A stretch of DNA of 64,000 nucleotides from assembly GCA_964387945.1 (NCBI GenBank), contig CAYLYX010000014.1, forward strand, positions 1 through 64,000, given 5' to 3'. Position 1 is the stretch's first letter. Every line of letters begins with the position of its first letter. Both the position numbers and the translations under genes were made by a program. Shown in pieces: positions 50,800-60,249 of this stretch. The notes under the pieces are model-generated. The model was given only the letters and a program-made list of their open reading frames with translations, did no database searches and was not told the origin of the DNA. The stretch is from Parvicella sp964387945. GTDB lineage: Bacteria; Bacteroidota; Bacteroidia; Flavobacteriales_D; Parvicellaceae.

Positions 50800-52175
50800 C
50801 TTTCCACTTTAACAGTATTTTCTGGTTTAATATAGAAATCTCCTTCCCTTTTGGCATCAGCTTCATTAGTAAATACATTGCGTTTAGTTTTGTAATGGTC
50901 TGAATAAGGACGTTGTCCAGCCTCCTCTAAATTGGCAATTTTTTCAACTGTAATATCCGAAGCTTTTAAATCAGCTCTTTGCTGTGATGGATCCATAGAC
51001 CAACTCCTAATATAAGAAGCTCTTTCATCATATAAATCAGCAAGCTCACCTATTCCCCCTTCTTTAGCAAAAGATATTTCACCTGCGATATATTGAAATC
51101 CATTTTTCAATTCATCTGATAAGGAAACCAAATCTGTATAGCCCATTCTAACCGCTCCTTCTCCTCTAATATCTGTCCATCCTGTTCCTGGTCCATATTT
51201 ATTTGATTTTCTAATTTCAAATATTGTTTCACTTTCTTTCATCAATTCAAGTTCTGCCACAGCATCTTTCATTTCTGATTGAAAAAGTTTTTGATTCTCT
51301 AAATCGCTTTCCAATACTGAATACTGCGCTATATATTCTTCCCTTTGTCGTATATCTGAAAAATGTGTAGCATCTATTTTTCTTTTCATGTCTGCGATTT
51401 GCATTTCTAATATTCCAATAGCATTTTCTGTTTCTACAATTCTTGCAGCATAGCCTGCTTCTATTTTTTTTACGTGCTTCTGGCTCTTTTTGTCAAAAAT
51501 ATCTCCATTAGGATCATTGGCCCAAATTGGTGTATTTCCCATTGCTTCATATGGACTACGTCCTATCAGCTGATCGGTTTCAGGGTCTATGCTCAACCAC
51601 CTTCCTAACCTAGGATCATATTGTCTAAACATTGTTGTATAGCTATTCCCTCCGCCTTTCACTTCATCATCCTTCTCCATTCCATTGAAGCCATATCGAT
51701 ACTCTCCCACTGGAACCGTGCAAACTTCTGTAATTATCTCTTTCTGCACCAACTTAATTTTATTGATATAAAAGGTACAGTTGGCATTATTACCAATCCA
51801 CTCAAACTCCATAAAATATGTTCCGTTTGCTGGCACCGTAAAACTTGTCGATAAATTATGTTGTCCTGCAGCTGTAAATTGTTCAGCAATGATCACTAGA
51901 CCAGTGGAATTAACAATTCTTGCTTCGATGCTTGAGGCCGGATTGCAAGTTCCTTTATCCACAATTGCTGTCCATTCATAGTTCATTCCCACTTCTAAGG
52001 GCGCTGAGGCCTGTTTACGAACTCCCATCTCTCCACTTCCTGATTTATCAATGGCTAGCATCCCATTCTGAACAGAGATAGTAGCACCGCTCATATTAGT
52101 CCAACCATTGATGGTTTGAGAAAAACCCAGCAAGTCTGAGAGTAGAAAGAGTAGTATGATTCCGTATTTAGTCAA
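50796..52175 (-). CDS. short RHS-repeat-associated core protein, polymorphic toxin candidate
   Basis: A 459-aa exported protein with signal peptide (1-19), a jelly-roll/carbohydrate-binding-like domain (about 21-145) and then directly the RHS core signature: YRYGFNGMEKDDEVKGGGN, then FRQYDPRLGRWLSIDPETDQ and SPYEAMGNTPIWANDPNGD (about 158-224). The usual thousands of residues of YD repeats are missing. The C-terminal 230 residues begin with a helical, coiled-coil-like region (235-315). They then contain GYTDLVSLSDELKNGFQY, then GEISFAKEGG and LYDERASYI, resembling RHS-associated HExxH zinc-peptidase tips; the His positions here are Asp354 and Asn358. TTG start at 52173-52175, no ATG available. 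The next gene overlaps by ATGA. Confidence 0.7.
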   Translation of the reverse strand: MTKYGIILLFLLSDLLGFSQTINGWTNMSGATISVQNGMLAIDKSGSGEMGVRKQASAPLEVGMNYEWTAIVDKGTCNPASSIEARIVNSTGLVIIAEQFTAAGQHNLSTSFTVPANGTYFMEFEWIGNNANCTFYINKIKLVQKEIITEVCTVPVGEYRYGFNGMEKDDEVKGGGNSYTTMFRQYDPRLGRWLSIDPETDQLIGRSPYEAMGNTPIWANDPNGDIFDKKSQKHVKKIEAGYAARIVETENAIGILEMQIADMKRKIDATHFSDIRQREEYIAQYSVLESDLENQKLFQSEMKDAVAELELMKESETIFEIRKSNKYGPGTGWTDIRGEGAVRMGYTDLVSLSDELKNGFQYIAGEISFAKEGGIGELADLYDERASYIRSWSMDPSQQRADLKASDITVEKIANLEEAGQRPYSDHYKTKRNVFTNEADAKREGDFYIKPENTVKVER

Positions 52176-52317
52176 TGACCTTGTTAAAGATACCTCTACG
52201 AAGCTACGAAATAAAGCTACTCATGTCAATACGTATAAATACCTGTTTCTATGATTGTTCTCTATTAGCTTCCTCATTTTCCCATGTTTGAACCTCCTGT
52301 CACCGAATAAACATAAC

Positions 52318-52352
52318 AAAAAAGCCCCATCCGTCAAAGGACGGACAGGGCT
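52318..52352 (-). terminator. nqr operon terminator
   Basis: On the minus strand AGCCCTGTCCGTC and GACGGATGGGGCT form a 13-bp stem with two G-T pairs and loop CTTT, followed by six T. Confidence 0.88.
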
Positions 52353-52375
52353 TATATCTTTTATTAAGAGTTTAA

Positions 52376-53671
52376 TTACCCTCCAAAGTCATCAAATCTT
52401 ACGTTCTCTGGTGGAACACCCCACTCATCACACATCTGTACAACTGCCTGGTTCATCATTGGTGGACCACAGAAATAGAACTCAATGTCTTCTGGTGCAT
52501 CATGTTTGGTCAAGTACTGGTCAATTACCGCCTGGTGAACAAACCCTACGAAACCATCTCCCTCTTCGTCATTGATATCCTTCTTTTCTACCCAATTGTC
52601 TTCTGGCAAAGCATCTGAAAGTACGAGATAGAATTTGAAGTTAGGAAATTCTTTTTCCAAGTCTCTAAAGTAGTGGATATAAAACAACTCGGCTCTACTT
52701 CGACCACCGTACCAATACGTTACTTTTCTATTTGTCTTAAGTGTCTTAAACAACTCATACAAGTGAGATCTCATTGGAGCCATACCTGCACCACCACCGA
52801 TGTAAAGCATCTCTGCATCTGAGTGGTTGATAAAGAACTCTCCATAAGGTCCTGAGATCGTTGCTTTGTCTCCTTCTTTCAAGTTGAAGATATAAGAAGA
52901 TGCTATCCCTGGATTTACTTTCATCCAAGCATTGTTAGCTCTATCCCATGGTGGAGTAGCAACCCTCACGTTCAACATAATCTTTCTTCCTTCTGCAGGG
53001 TAAGAAGCCATTGAATATGCTCGTACCACTTCTTCTGTGTTCTTCATTACCAACGGCCACAGTCCAAACTTATCCCAGTCTGCCTTAAACTTATCAGGCT
53101 GTCCTGGATGATCTTGTGGATGTGCCGTAATATCCATCTCTTCGTACTTGATCTCACAGGGTGGAATCTTGATCTGGATATATCCTCCAGCTTTGTAATC
53201 CATATCCTCTGGAATCTCTACGATAAACTCTTTAATGAAGGTAGCCACGTTATAGTTAGAAACCACAGTAGCTTCCCACTCCTTGATTCCAAGTACTTCC
53301 TCCTCTACTTCGATCTCCATGTCTTCCTTCACCTTTACCTGACATCCTAAACGCATGTTGGCGGCAATCTCTTTTCGAGAGAAGTGAGGTTCCTCAGTAG
53401 GAAGAATACTTCCTCCTCCTTTGTGAACGTGACATACACACTGAACGCATGTTCCACCTCCACCACAAGCTGAAGGCAAATAAATTCCCGCATTACCTAA
53501 AGTAGATAATAACGTTCCTCCTCCATCAACTTCCAGCTCTTTCTCACCGTTAATGGTGATCTTGATCTTACCCGAAGGCATCAGTTTTGCTTTAGCGAAC
53601 AACAATACTGAAGTCAACAGTAATACTACTACTAAGAAAACTGCAATTGTAATTATAATAACTTGACCCAT
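52376..53671 (-). CDS. nqrF: Na+-translocating NADH:quinone reductase subunit F
   Basis: The NADH-oxidising subunit of Na+-NQR (431 aa). One N-terminal membrane helix (about 4-26) is followed by a 2Fe-2S ferredoxin domain with cysteines in PSACGGGGTCVQCVCHVHKGG. The ferredoxin reductase part has FAD-binding RAYSMASYP and an NAD site (LYIGGGAGMAPMRSHL, YFCGPPMMNQAV). It passes electrons from NADH through FAD and 2Fe-2S to the rest of the complex. Last gene of the operon and followed by the terminator. Confidence 0.96.
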   Translation of the reverse strand: MGQVIIITIAVFLVVVLLLTSVLLFAKAKLMPSGKIKITINGEKELEVDGGGTLLSTLGNAGIYLPSACGGGGTCVQCVCHVHKGGGSILPTEEPHFSRKEIAANMRLGCQVKVKEDMEIEVEEEVLGIKEWEATVVSNYNVATFIKEFIVEIPEDMDYKAGGYIQIKIPPCEIKYEEMDITAHPQDHPGQPDKFKADWDKFGLWPLVMKNTEEVVRAYSMASYPAEGRKIMLNVRVATPPWDRANNAWMKVNPGIASSYIFNLKEGDKATISGPYGEFFINHSDAEMLYIGGGAGMAPMRSHLYELFKTLKTNRKVTYWYGGRSRAELFYIHYFRDLEKEFPNFKFYLVLSDALPEDNWVEKKDINDEEGDGFVGFVHQAVIDQYLTKHDAPEDIEFYFCGPPMMNQAVVQMCDEWGVPPENVRFDDFGG

Positions 53672-53698
53672 AGTTTTATTGAGTTATAAAGTTCTTAA

Positions 53699-54307
53699 TT
53701 AAAATCCTAGGAAGCCTAAGAATGCTAATCCCATCAATCCTGTTAAAATAAACGCCATACCTACACCTCTCACCGGAGCCGGTACGTGTGAATACTTGAT
53801 CTTTTCACGAATAGCAGCAATCAATACGATAGCAATGAACCATCCAAATCCTGCTCCTAATCCATAAGATGTTGCTTCTCCAATGTTAGCAAACTGCTTC
53901 TGTTGCATGAACAACGCACCTCCCAAAATCGCACAGTTTACTGCAATCAACGGTAAGAAGATTCCTAGTGCTCCGTAAAGCGATGGCGAGAACTTCTCCA
54001 CCAACATCTCTACCAACTGCACGATGGATGCAATTACCGCAATAAACATGATAAAGCTCAGGAAGCTCAAATCTGTGTTTACGAACTCATCTCCTAGCCA
54101 TGCCATTGCACCTTCTTGAAGTACATACGTATCTAGTAAATAGTTTACCGGAATGGTAACCCCCAATACGAAGATCACGGCTGCTCCTAGACCAACAGCT
54201 GTCTTAACTGTTTTGGATACCGCCAAATATGAACACATTCCAAAGAAGAACGTAAAGATCATATTGTCAATGAAAGCGGCTCTATAAAATATTTCGAAAT
54301 AATTCAT
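53699..54307 (-). CDS. nqrE: Na+-translocating NADH:quinone reductase subunit E
   Basis: A 202-aa integral membrane subunit with six predicted helices. The conserved start YFEIFYRAAFIDNMIFTFFFG, then MCSYLAVSKTVKTAVGLG and FLPLIAVNCAILGGALF, are Nqr/Rnf family signatures; Cys residues in the latter two bind the iron between NqrD and NqrE. It lies 27 bp after nqrF's upstream neighbour nqrD and 28 bp before nqrF. Confidence 0.95.
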   Translation of the reverse strand: MNYFEIFYRAAFIDNMIFTFFFGMCSYLAVSKTVKTAVGLGAAVIFVLGVTIPVNYLLDTYVLQEGAMAWLGDEFVNTDLSFLSFIMFIAVIASIVQLVEMLVEKFSPSLYGALGIFLPLIAVNCAILGGALFMQQKQFANIGEATSYGLGAGFGWFIAIVLIAAIREKIKYSHVPAPVRGVGMAFILTGLMGLAFLGFLGF

Positions 54308-54333
54308 TCTTTCTCTTTTACAAACGTTTATAC

Positions 54334-54984
54334 TTAGTGCGCTTCGATTAGTTTAGGATTTCTTACTTTCTGTACCCAAATGATCACGGCTACAATAACC
54401 AATGATGAGGGTGGTAACAGCATGATACCGATATTTTCATAACCAAACTCATAGAACCCGTCAGGCATAATCTGGAATCCAAACAGTTTTCCTGATCCAA
54501 ACAACTCTTTAAAGAAAGCTGTGATCAATAGAATAACACCGTATCCAATACCATTTCCTAATCCATCAAGGGCAGAAGGCCAAGGCTTATTTCCTAAAGC
54601 AAATGCTTCTAAACGTCCCATGATGATACAGTTGGTAATGATCAAACCTACGAAAACCCCAATCTGTTTCCAGACATCATAGACAAATGCCTTGAGGACC
54701 TGGTCAACCACAATTACGAGCATCGCAACAACCACTAGCTGAACGATAATTCTAATTCTTGGAGGAATGGCTTTTCTCATCAAAGAAACCACTACGTTAC
54801 CTACAATCAATACGAAGATTACGGCTAGCGTCATTACAAATGCTCCTTTCATCTGTACGGTTACTGCCAACGCTGAACAAATACCCAATACCTGAATGGT
54901 CACCGGATTGTTATCGTTAAGCGGATCGCTTAATAGCTTTTTATTTTTAGCCGAAAATAAAGGCTCTTTCGCTGTTGCACTCAT
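54334..54984 (-). CDS. nqrD: Na+-translocating NADH:quinone reductase subunit D
   Basis: A 216-aa integral membrane subunit, homologous to NqrE, with six helices. VTIQVLGICSALAVTVQMKG and GLIITNCIIMGRLEAFA carry the cysteines that ligate iron at the NqrDE interface, and DGLGNGIGYGVILLI is typical. The start is the ATG at 54982-54984, one base after the nqrC stop; an upstream TTG would overlap nqrC. Confidence 0.95.
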   Translation of the reverse strand: MSATAKEPLFSAKNKKLLSDPLNDNNPVTIQVLGICSALAVTVQMKGAFVMTLAVIFVLIVGNVVVSLMRKAIPPRIRIIVQLVVVAMLVIVVDQVLKAFVYDVWKQIGVFVGLIITNCIIMGRLEAFALGNKPWPSALDGLGNGIGYGVILLITAFFKELFGSGKLFGFQIMPDGFYEFGYENIGIMLLPPSSLVIVAVIIWVQKVRNPKLIEAH

Positions 54985-54985
54985 A

Positions 54986-55756
54986 TTAACCTTCTTTCTT
55001 TGTTTTGTTAAAATACTTAATGTAAACCGCAAAGTTTCTCTCCATCATCTCCTCTACTCCTTTTCCTGTAAACGTTGCACCGGATAAACCGTCTACTTTA
55101 TGCTCAGTCAATTCTTCACTACCTGGTTTCACCACGGAAATCTTCTTGAAGTTACCATTTTCATCTTCTAATGTCTTCCCAATGAACTGATCCTGAAACG
55201 GGTCTTCGTTGATGATTGATCCCAGACCAGCCGTCTCACCTTTGTGATCAAACTTTGTAGCCACAATTTCGTCTGCTTCAGGATCATATCCTACATAGCC
55301 CCAAACGTCATCCCAAAGACCTTTTCCACTACATGAAATCACGTAGATGGTTTTTCCATCCTTTTCACATACAAATAACGGATAGTTTCTATCCTCTTTG
55401 TTGGGAACGCTTCTATACTCCTTACGCATGTCCACGTTAAAGGCATCTTCCTCATTTTTCAAGTCAATTGGGTCTGTACCTGCCAATTTATACTTTACGG
55501 TACCTTCATAGTCAAGGATGATTCTTTCTTTCACATATTGGTTGAAATACTCTTCCGCATTCTCTCTGGTTACATCTGCTTTTTCTTCGAAAAAACCAGT
55601 TGCCTGAATGATGTTCTGTCTTTTTTCGTTCAAAACATTTGCCTGCTGATAAGGCTTTAAAAATTCGGCCAAGAATGCCAAACCACCTCCAACAACGACC
55701 ACCATAATTATAGCAAAGATGATGGTATACGCGTTACTTTCTTTGTTTATCGCCAT
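54986..55756 (-). CDS. nqrC: Na+-translocating NADH:quinone reductase subunit C
   Basis: A 256-aa subunit with one N-terminal membrane helix (about 9-31) and a periplasmic FMN-binding domain. The covalent FMN attachment motif is SGATFTGKGV near 232 (Thr of SGAT). DDVWGYVGYDPEADEIVATK and DHKGETAGLGSII are family signatures. Start ATG at 55754-55756, two bases after the nqrB stop. Confidence 0.95.
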   Translation of the reverse strand: MAINKESNAYTIIFAIIMVVVVGGGLAFLAEFLKPYQQANVLNEKRQNIIQATGFFEEKADVTRENAEEYFNQYVKERIILDYEGTVKYKLAGTDPIDLKNEEDAFNVDMRKEYRSVPNKEDRNYPLFVCEKDGKTIYVISCSGKGLWDDVWGYVGYDPEADEIVATKFDHKGETAGLGSIINEDPFQDQFIGKTLEDENGNFKKISVVKPGSEELTEHKVDGLSGATFTGKGVEEMMERNFAVYIKYFNKTKKEG

Positions 55757-55758
55757 GC

Positions 55759-57009
55759 TTATGCAGTTTTAAGTCTTTTTAATCTTTTCTGAACATTTGC
55801 TCGGATCACCATGTGATCAATCGTAGGAGCACAAACGTTGGCAATCAAAATACCCAACATTACTCCTTCTGGATAAGCAGGGTTGGCCATACGAATAAGT
55901 ATTCCTAGGGACCCCGCCAAGAATCCATAAATAAACTTTCCGGTACTTGTTTGAGCGGCTGTTACTGGATCAGTTGCCATGAACACCATTCCAAACATAA
56001 ATCCTCCCAACATCAATTGGTGAATCGGATCGAACTCAAAATACGGGTTACCACCTACTGCATTCAAAATCCCTGCAATGGTCAGTCCTCCCAAGAAGAA
56101 TGAAAGCATCACTTTCCAGCTAGCAATTCCCGTCTTAAGTAACAACGCTGCACCGATTAAACACATCAAAGCAGATGTTTCTCCAATCGAACCAATTTCG
56201 AATCCCATGAAGGCATCTTTGAAAGAAACCACGTTGTCTAACATAGCATCTCCTTGTGCCATCAAGTTGGAAGCTTCTTCACCACTCTTTAAAGCTGCTT
56301 CGGCATATTTGGACTTGGCAGTTGCCAAATCTCCAAGGTTGGTTGCTCCTGAAACAGAATCAACCAATTTTCCATCTTCTTTCATTTTCATGATCCCGCC
56401 AACCCATGTCTTGTCTCCAGACATACTTGTAGGGTGAGAGAAGAATAGAAAAGCTCTTGCCGTTAAGGCTACGTTTAGAATATTCATCCCTGTACCTCCA
56501 AAAACTTCCTTACCGATCAACACCGCAAATGCAGTAGCTACAGCCACCATCCAAAGAGGAACATCTACAGGCATGATCAATGGAATCAACATCCCAGAAA
56601 CCAAGAAACCTTCTTGAATGGCATGTCCGTTTCTAATACAAAAGATAAATTCAATTCCTAGTCCGACACCATAGGAAACTACGATCAATGGAAGAACTTT
56701 GATTAACCCGTAAAGGATTTTATCTCCAATCATATCACCATAAGCGGTTGACTCTCCCAATGCAGCAAAATGCCAGTGTCCTACGTTGTAAATACCGAAT
56801 AACAAAGCTGGAACCATTGCAATGATCACCAACATCATCGTTCTTTTCAAGTCGATTGCATCCCTAATGTGTGCTCCACTCTTTGTTGTGTGGTTGGGCG
56901 TAAACATTAAGGTATCAAACGCGTCAACCAAAGGAAACCACTTCTTCGTCTTTTCCGACTTATTTAGCTTCTCGTGAGCGTTATCAAATATATTTCTTAA
57001 AAATTTCAC
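55759..57009 (-). CDS. nqrB: Na+-translocating NADH:quinone reductase subunit B
   Basis: A 416-aa subunit with eight to ten helices that forms the sodium channel and holds a covalent FMN on Thr of SGATNLG near 222. KWFPLVDAFDTLMFTPNHTT, RDAIDLKRTMMLVIIAMVP and FGGTGMNILNVALTARAFLF are typical; an insert of about 35 residues near 225-260 is rich in Ala/Glu/Lys. The start is GTG at 57007-57009, matching the usual NqrB N-terminus; no upstream ATG exists in frame. Confidence 0.95.
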   Translation of the reverse strand: MKFLRNIFDNAHEKLNKSEKTKKWFPLVDAFDTLMFTPNHTTKSGAHIRDAIDLKRTMMLVIIAMVPALLFGIYNVGHWHFAALGESTAYGDMIGDKILYGLIKVLPLIVVSYGVGLGIEFIFCIRNGHAIQEGFLVSGMLIPLIMPVDVPLWMVAVATAFAVLIGKEVFGGTGMNILNVALTARAFLFFSHPTSMSGDKTWVGGIMKMKEDGKLVDSVSGATNLGDLATAKSKYAEAALKSGEEASNLMAQGDAMLDNVVSFKDAFMGFEIGSIGETSALMCLIGAALLLKTGIASWKVMLSFFLGGLTIAGILNAVGGNPYFEFDPIHQLMLGGFMFGMVFMATDPVTAAQTSTGKFIYGFLAGSLGILIRMANPAYPEGVMLGILIANVCAPTIDHMVIRANVQKRLKRLKTA

Positions 57010-57039
57010 TTCGTTATACTTTAAGTTCTTAAATAAGCA

Positions 57040-58401
57040 TTAGAAACATTCCTTCTCGATCAAATCTAGCGCCTCTCTCATGTGTCGCTGAACTTCAATC
57101 TTGGATGTGCAAACTACCTCGCACAAAGCAAAGTCTTCTGGTGCAACTTCATAAATTCCAAGTTGCTCCATCTTATCAATATCATTTGTAATGGCAGCTT
57201 TTACTAACTGAACTGGAAAAATATTGAAAGGAAAAACCTTATCATACTGTTCCGTTACAACGAAAGCTCTTTCTTCTCCGTTAAGGTTAGTATCTACGCT
57301 GTATTTTTTGGATTTAGGCATGATCCATGCTGGATATGCTCTCGAATTGGAGAATCTTCCAAAACCTAAACTAAGCCATCCTTTGGTAAGGAAGAACTTA
57401 TACTCATTCCCTTCTTTGATCACTGTGATTTGGGAATGATTGCACCCCACATGATCACTTTCCTCTACTTGTGTTCCAGTAAGAATATTACCAGAGATGA
57501 TTCGGTTGTTATCTCCTTCAATGTTTCCAGAAGTAATGGTATTCACTTCCGTACCCATGATGGCTCTGTAATATTTTCTATTCTTTGCTTGCTCACCAGT
57601 TAAGGCAATCAAACGAGTGGCATCAAACTTTCCGTTCAAAACAGTTTCTCCAATCATTGCCACGTCCTGTGCATTCACTGTCCAAACAACCTCTCCCTTA
57701 TTCAAAGGTTTGATGTGGTGAATTTGCACACCTACGTTTCCTGCAGGGTGTGGGCCTGAGATGCTGTTGATAGTACATCCTTTGACTGCTTTCAGCGCAT
57801 TGTCTCCCATTCCGTTCTTAAGGGTAAGGTGAACAGGTCCTGAGGTTAATTTCTTTAACACATCAATACCTGCTTGAAAGGCTTTATCTCTTCCGTGAAG
57901 GGTATAATCGTAATCGGCTGCCAACGGTGAACTGTCAAAACCAGAGATGTAAATCGCTTGTGGATTATCTGAAGGTTTAGCAATCACATCCAACGGACGC
58001 ATCTTAATGAACGGCCACAATCCTGCTGATAGCAAGAATTGTTTTACACCCTCTGCATCCGCACTATCCATTGACGGCACGTTTATTGTTTCATACTCAT
58101 CTACATCATCGGCTTCAATGACAACAGACAAAATTTTTCTTTTAGCTCCTCGAACGATATCTTTCAACGTTCCACTCACTGGTGAAACAAAATTGATATC
58201 CATGTTGTATTTGCTTTTGAAAACAACTCCTCCGGCTTTTACTTTATCACCTACTTTGAGGACCATTTTTGGAACCACACCGTGGAAATCAACTGGTTTG
58301 AGCGCATACGTCTTTGCTCTGGGAGCATCAACGATTACCTTATCTGCTTCTCCAATCAAGTTAATATCCAGTCCTTTACGGATTTTAATGGATTTCGACA
58401 T
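57040..58401 (-). CDS. nqrA: Na+-translocating NADH:quinone reductase subunit A
   Basis: The cytoplasmic subunit A (453 aa), with IRKGLDINLIGEADKVIVDA at the start and DFHGVVPKMVLKVGDKVKAG, then FVSPVSGTLKDIVRGAKRK, a biotinyl-like barrel. I start at the ATG at 58399-58401, which gives MSKSIKIRKGLD; a TTG 48 bases upstream lies before the predicted transcript start. It is first in nqrABCDEF, all within about 6 kb and spaced by 1-30 bp. The complex couples NADH oxidation to Na+ export, supporting a sodium-based energy economy. Confidence 0.95.
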   Translation of the reverse strand: MSKSIKIRKGLDINLIGEADKVIVDAPRAKTYALKPVDFHGVVPKMVLKVGDKVKAGGVVFKSKYNMDINFVSPVSGTLKDIVRGAKRKILSVVIEADDVDEYETINVPSMDSADAEGVKQFLLSAGLWPFIKMRPLDVIAKPSDNPQAIYISGFDSSPLAADYDYTLHGRDKAFQAGIDVLKKLTSGPVHLTLKNGMGDNALKAVKGCTINSISGPHPAGNVGVQIHHIKPLNKGEVVWTVNAQDVAMIGETVLNGKFDATRLIALTGEQAKNRKYYRAIMGTEVNTITSGNIEGDNNRIISGNILTGTQVEESDHVGCNHSQITVIKEGNEYKFFLTKGWLSLGFGRFSNSRAYPAWIMPKSKKYSVDTNLNGEERAFVVTEQYDKVFPFNIFPVQLVKAAITNDIDKMEQLGIYEVAPEDFALCEVVCTSKIEVQRHMREALDLIEKECF

Positions 58402-58428
58402 AGAATATTTTTTCAAAAAATTCGTTGG

Positions 58429-58436
58429 CAAAATTA
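58429..58436 (-). promoter_or_regulatory. nqr operon promoter, -7 box TAATTTTG
   Basis: The reverse strand reads TAATTTTG (TAnnTTTG), 27 bp before the nqrA ATG. It overlaps the region between nqrA and the divergent plug gene. Confidence 0.5.
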
Positions 58437-58498
58437 TAAATTTGTCCAAGATTATTCACCATCCGTCAGGTTTCTAAATCTGCCTAACACAATTTAGA

Positions 58499-59803
58499 AT
58501 GATTATAAATAACATAAAAACGACTACATCTTCCATTTTACTGACTTTGTCGATGATTTTATGGAGTCAGTTGGTAATTTCTCAAGAAATTGATTATTAC
58601 GACCACACATTTGAGAACGAGCACTTCAGCAATAGTATCCGTACTGTGAGGCTTTACAAATTAAACTGGGAACAGGGAGATCCAGTTATTGGACTAGGCA
58701 GCGGAGAACAGCTGGAAATGCATTGGGATGTACTCGATCAAGGCAGAACTAACTTTCAGTACAAAATTATTCATTGCACCAAGGATTGGAAAATGAGTGG
58801 ACTCAACGAAATGGAGTACCTAGATGGGTTCAACGATAATTACGTAGAGTACTTTGAAAATTCTTTCAATACGTTTCAAACTTACACGCATTATGCCATT
58901 GCTTTTCCCAATGATCAAATTGATTTCAGAAAATCAGGCAACTATGCCATCATTATTTACCCAGAAGGATATGAAGACGAACCGGTTATTACCAGAAGAT
59001 TTTATGTTACCGAACCCGGGTTTTCGCTGGAGCCAGACATCCACTACCCTTCTGACGTAGAAGAGCGCTACTATAAGCAAGAAGTGGATTACAATATCTA
59101 TTTTAACCCGCAGGACATCACCAATCCGTACGATAACGTGCATGTCTACATCTCTCAAAACCATCGTGAGGATAATATGTGCACAGGTATCGAACCCAAC
59201 TTTGTAAAGGAGAACCAATTGGTGTATAATTACGAAAAATGCAATGTTTTTGAGGGTGGGAATGAGTTCAGACATCTTGATCTCACCACGCATCAAACAA
59301 AAACAGTTCACGTAAGAGAATACAAACTCAAAGGAGACACTATTCATGCCATACTGCTTAATGATCAACGTAGACGGTTCATGGCCTACACGCAGTATCA
59401 GGATATTAATGGTCGCTACATCATTAAGACGTTAAACGGAAACAACTACAACTTAGAGAGTCAGTATGTTATGACTCATTTTTATCTACCCTATGACAAA
59501 CCATTGGGCAACGGTAGCATCTATGTCTTTGGGGAGTTATCAGATTGGCAGGTGAAGGATGAATTCAGGATGTATTACAACGAAAAGTCGAAAACGTATT
59601 ATGCCAACATCCTTCTCAAACAGGGTTATTACAATTATAACTATATATTCGTGCCAGAATATGGTGAATCCAGTCTAGAAACTGTTGAAGGAACGCATTT
59701 TGACACCGAAAACGAGTATGTTTTCCGAGCCTATTATTCCGATCCTCAGAACTTTTATGATCGTCTCATGCTCTATGAAGTAGTAAAAACAAGAAACAAT
59801 TAA
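58499..59803 (+). CDS. type IX secretion system plug protein (DUF5103)
   Basis: A 434-aa exported protein. Signal peptide about 1-28 (LVISQEIDYYDHTF). A DUF5103 pattern runs through it: SIRTVRLYKLNWEQGDPVI, LEMHWDVL, FQYKIIHCTKDWKMSGLNEM, EYFENSFNTFQTYTHYAIAF and IYVFGELSDWQVKDEFRMYY. This family includes the plug that closes the periplasmic side of the SprA translocon in Flavobacterium T9SS. Its presence fits the CTD proteins and gliding genes in this window. Divergent from nqrA. Confidence 0.85.
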   Translation: MIINNIKTTTSSILLTLSMILWSQLVISQEIDYYDHTFENEHFSNSIRTVRLYKLNWEQGDPVIGLGSGEQLEMHWDVLDQGRTNFQYKIIHCTKDWKMSGLNEMEYLDGFNDNYVEYFENSFNTFQTYTHYAIAFPNDQIDFRKSGNYAIIIYPEGYEDEPVITRRFYVTEPGFSLEPDIHYPSDVEERYYKQEVDYNIYFNPQDITNPYDNVHVYISQNHREDNMCTGIEPNFVKENQLVYNYEKCNVFEGGNEFRHLDLTTHQTKTVHVREYKLKGDTIHAILLNDQRRRFMAYTQYQDINGRYIIKTLNGNNYNLESQYVMTHFYLPYDKPLGNGSIYVFGELSDWQVKDEFRMYYNEKSKTYYANILLKQGYYNYNYIFVPEYGESSLETVEGTHFDTENEYVFRAYYSDPQNFYDRLMLYEVVKTRNN

Positions 59804-59829
59804 AACTGAAATTAATCGTTATAGCTTAT

Positions 59830-60204
59830 ATGAAGCAACTGTTTTTTTACACTTGTCTGGCTTTTCTATTGGTCAATTGCTCCAAAGGAAAAATTTCGAG
59901 CTACAATGAAGCTTATTGTGAAGCAATTAGTGCCGAAGACTACGATTTGGGAGGTGAATACTTGAACAAGTTTTTAAAGGCAAATAGACGTCTTAGCGAT
60001 GAAGAAATACTCAAAAAAACACAAGAGTGGCTTTGGGAAAAAGAATGCGTGTTGGATGCTACTCTGATTTGCAACTCATGCATTGAAACAAATCCTCCGA
60101 AAAGTCAGATTAGCGTTGCCTACAACGTCAATGGTCAAAACTTTTCAAAAACCATTACGCTGGTCATGTCATCTCCAGTTCGATATGACGGCATTGAGGA
60201 CTAA
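59830..60204 (+). CDS. small Cys-containing lipoprotein of unknown function
   Basis: A 124-aa predicted lipoprotein (lipobox LVNC, Cys17). The mature part has four more cysteines (AYCEA, KECVLD, ICNSCIE) and an opening helix (SYNEAYCEAISAEDYD). ATG 26 bp after the plug protein gene, so perhaps cotranscribed with it. No family recognised. Confidence 0.5.
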   Translation: MKQLFFYTCLAFLLVNCSKGKISSYNEAYCEAISAEDYDLGGEYLNKFLKANRRLSDEEILKKTQEWLWEKECVLDATLICNSCIETNPPKSQISVAYNVNGQNFSKTITLVMSSPVRYDGIED

Positions 60205-60249
60205 AACCCCCTATCTGGCAAAGGGAATAACCTCTCTGAAAATGTAAGT

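Noticed and set aside
54985..55032. Longer nqrD from a TTG
   Set aside because: It overlaps nqrC; the ATG at 54984 gives the expected start.
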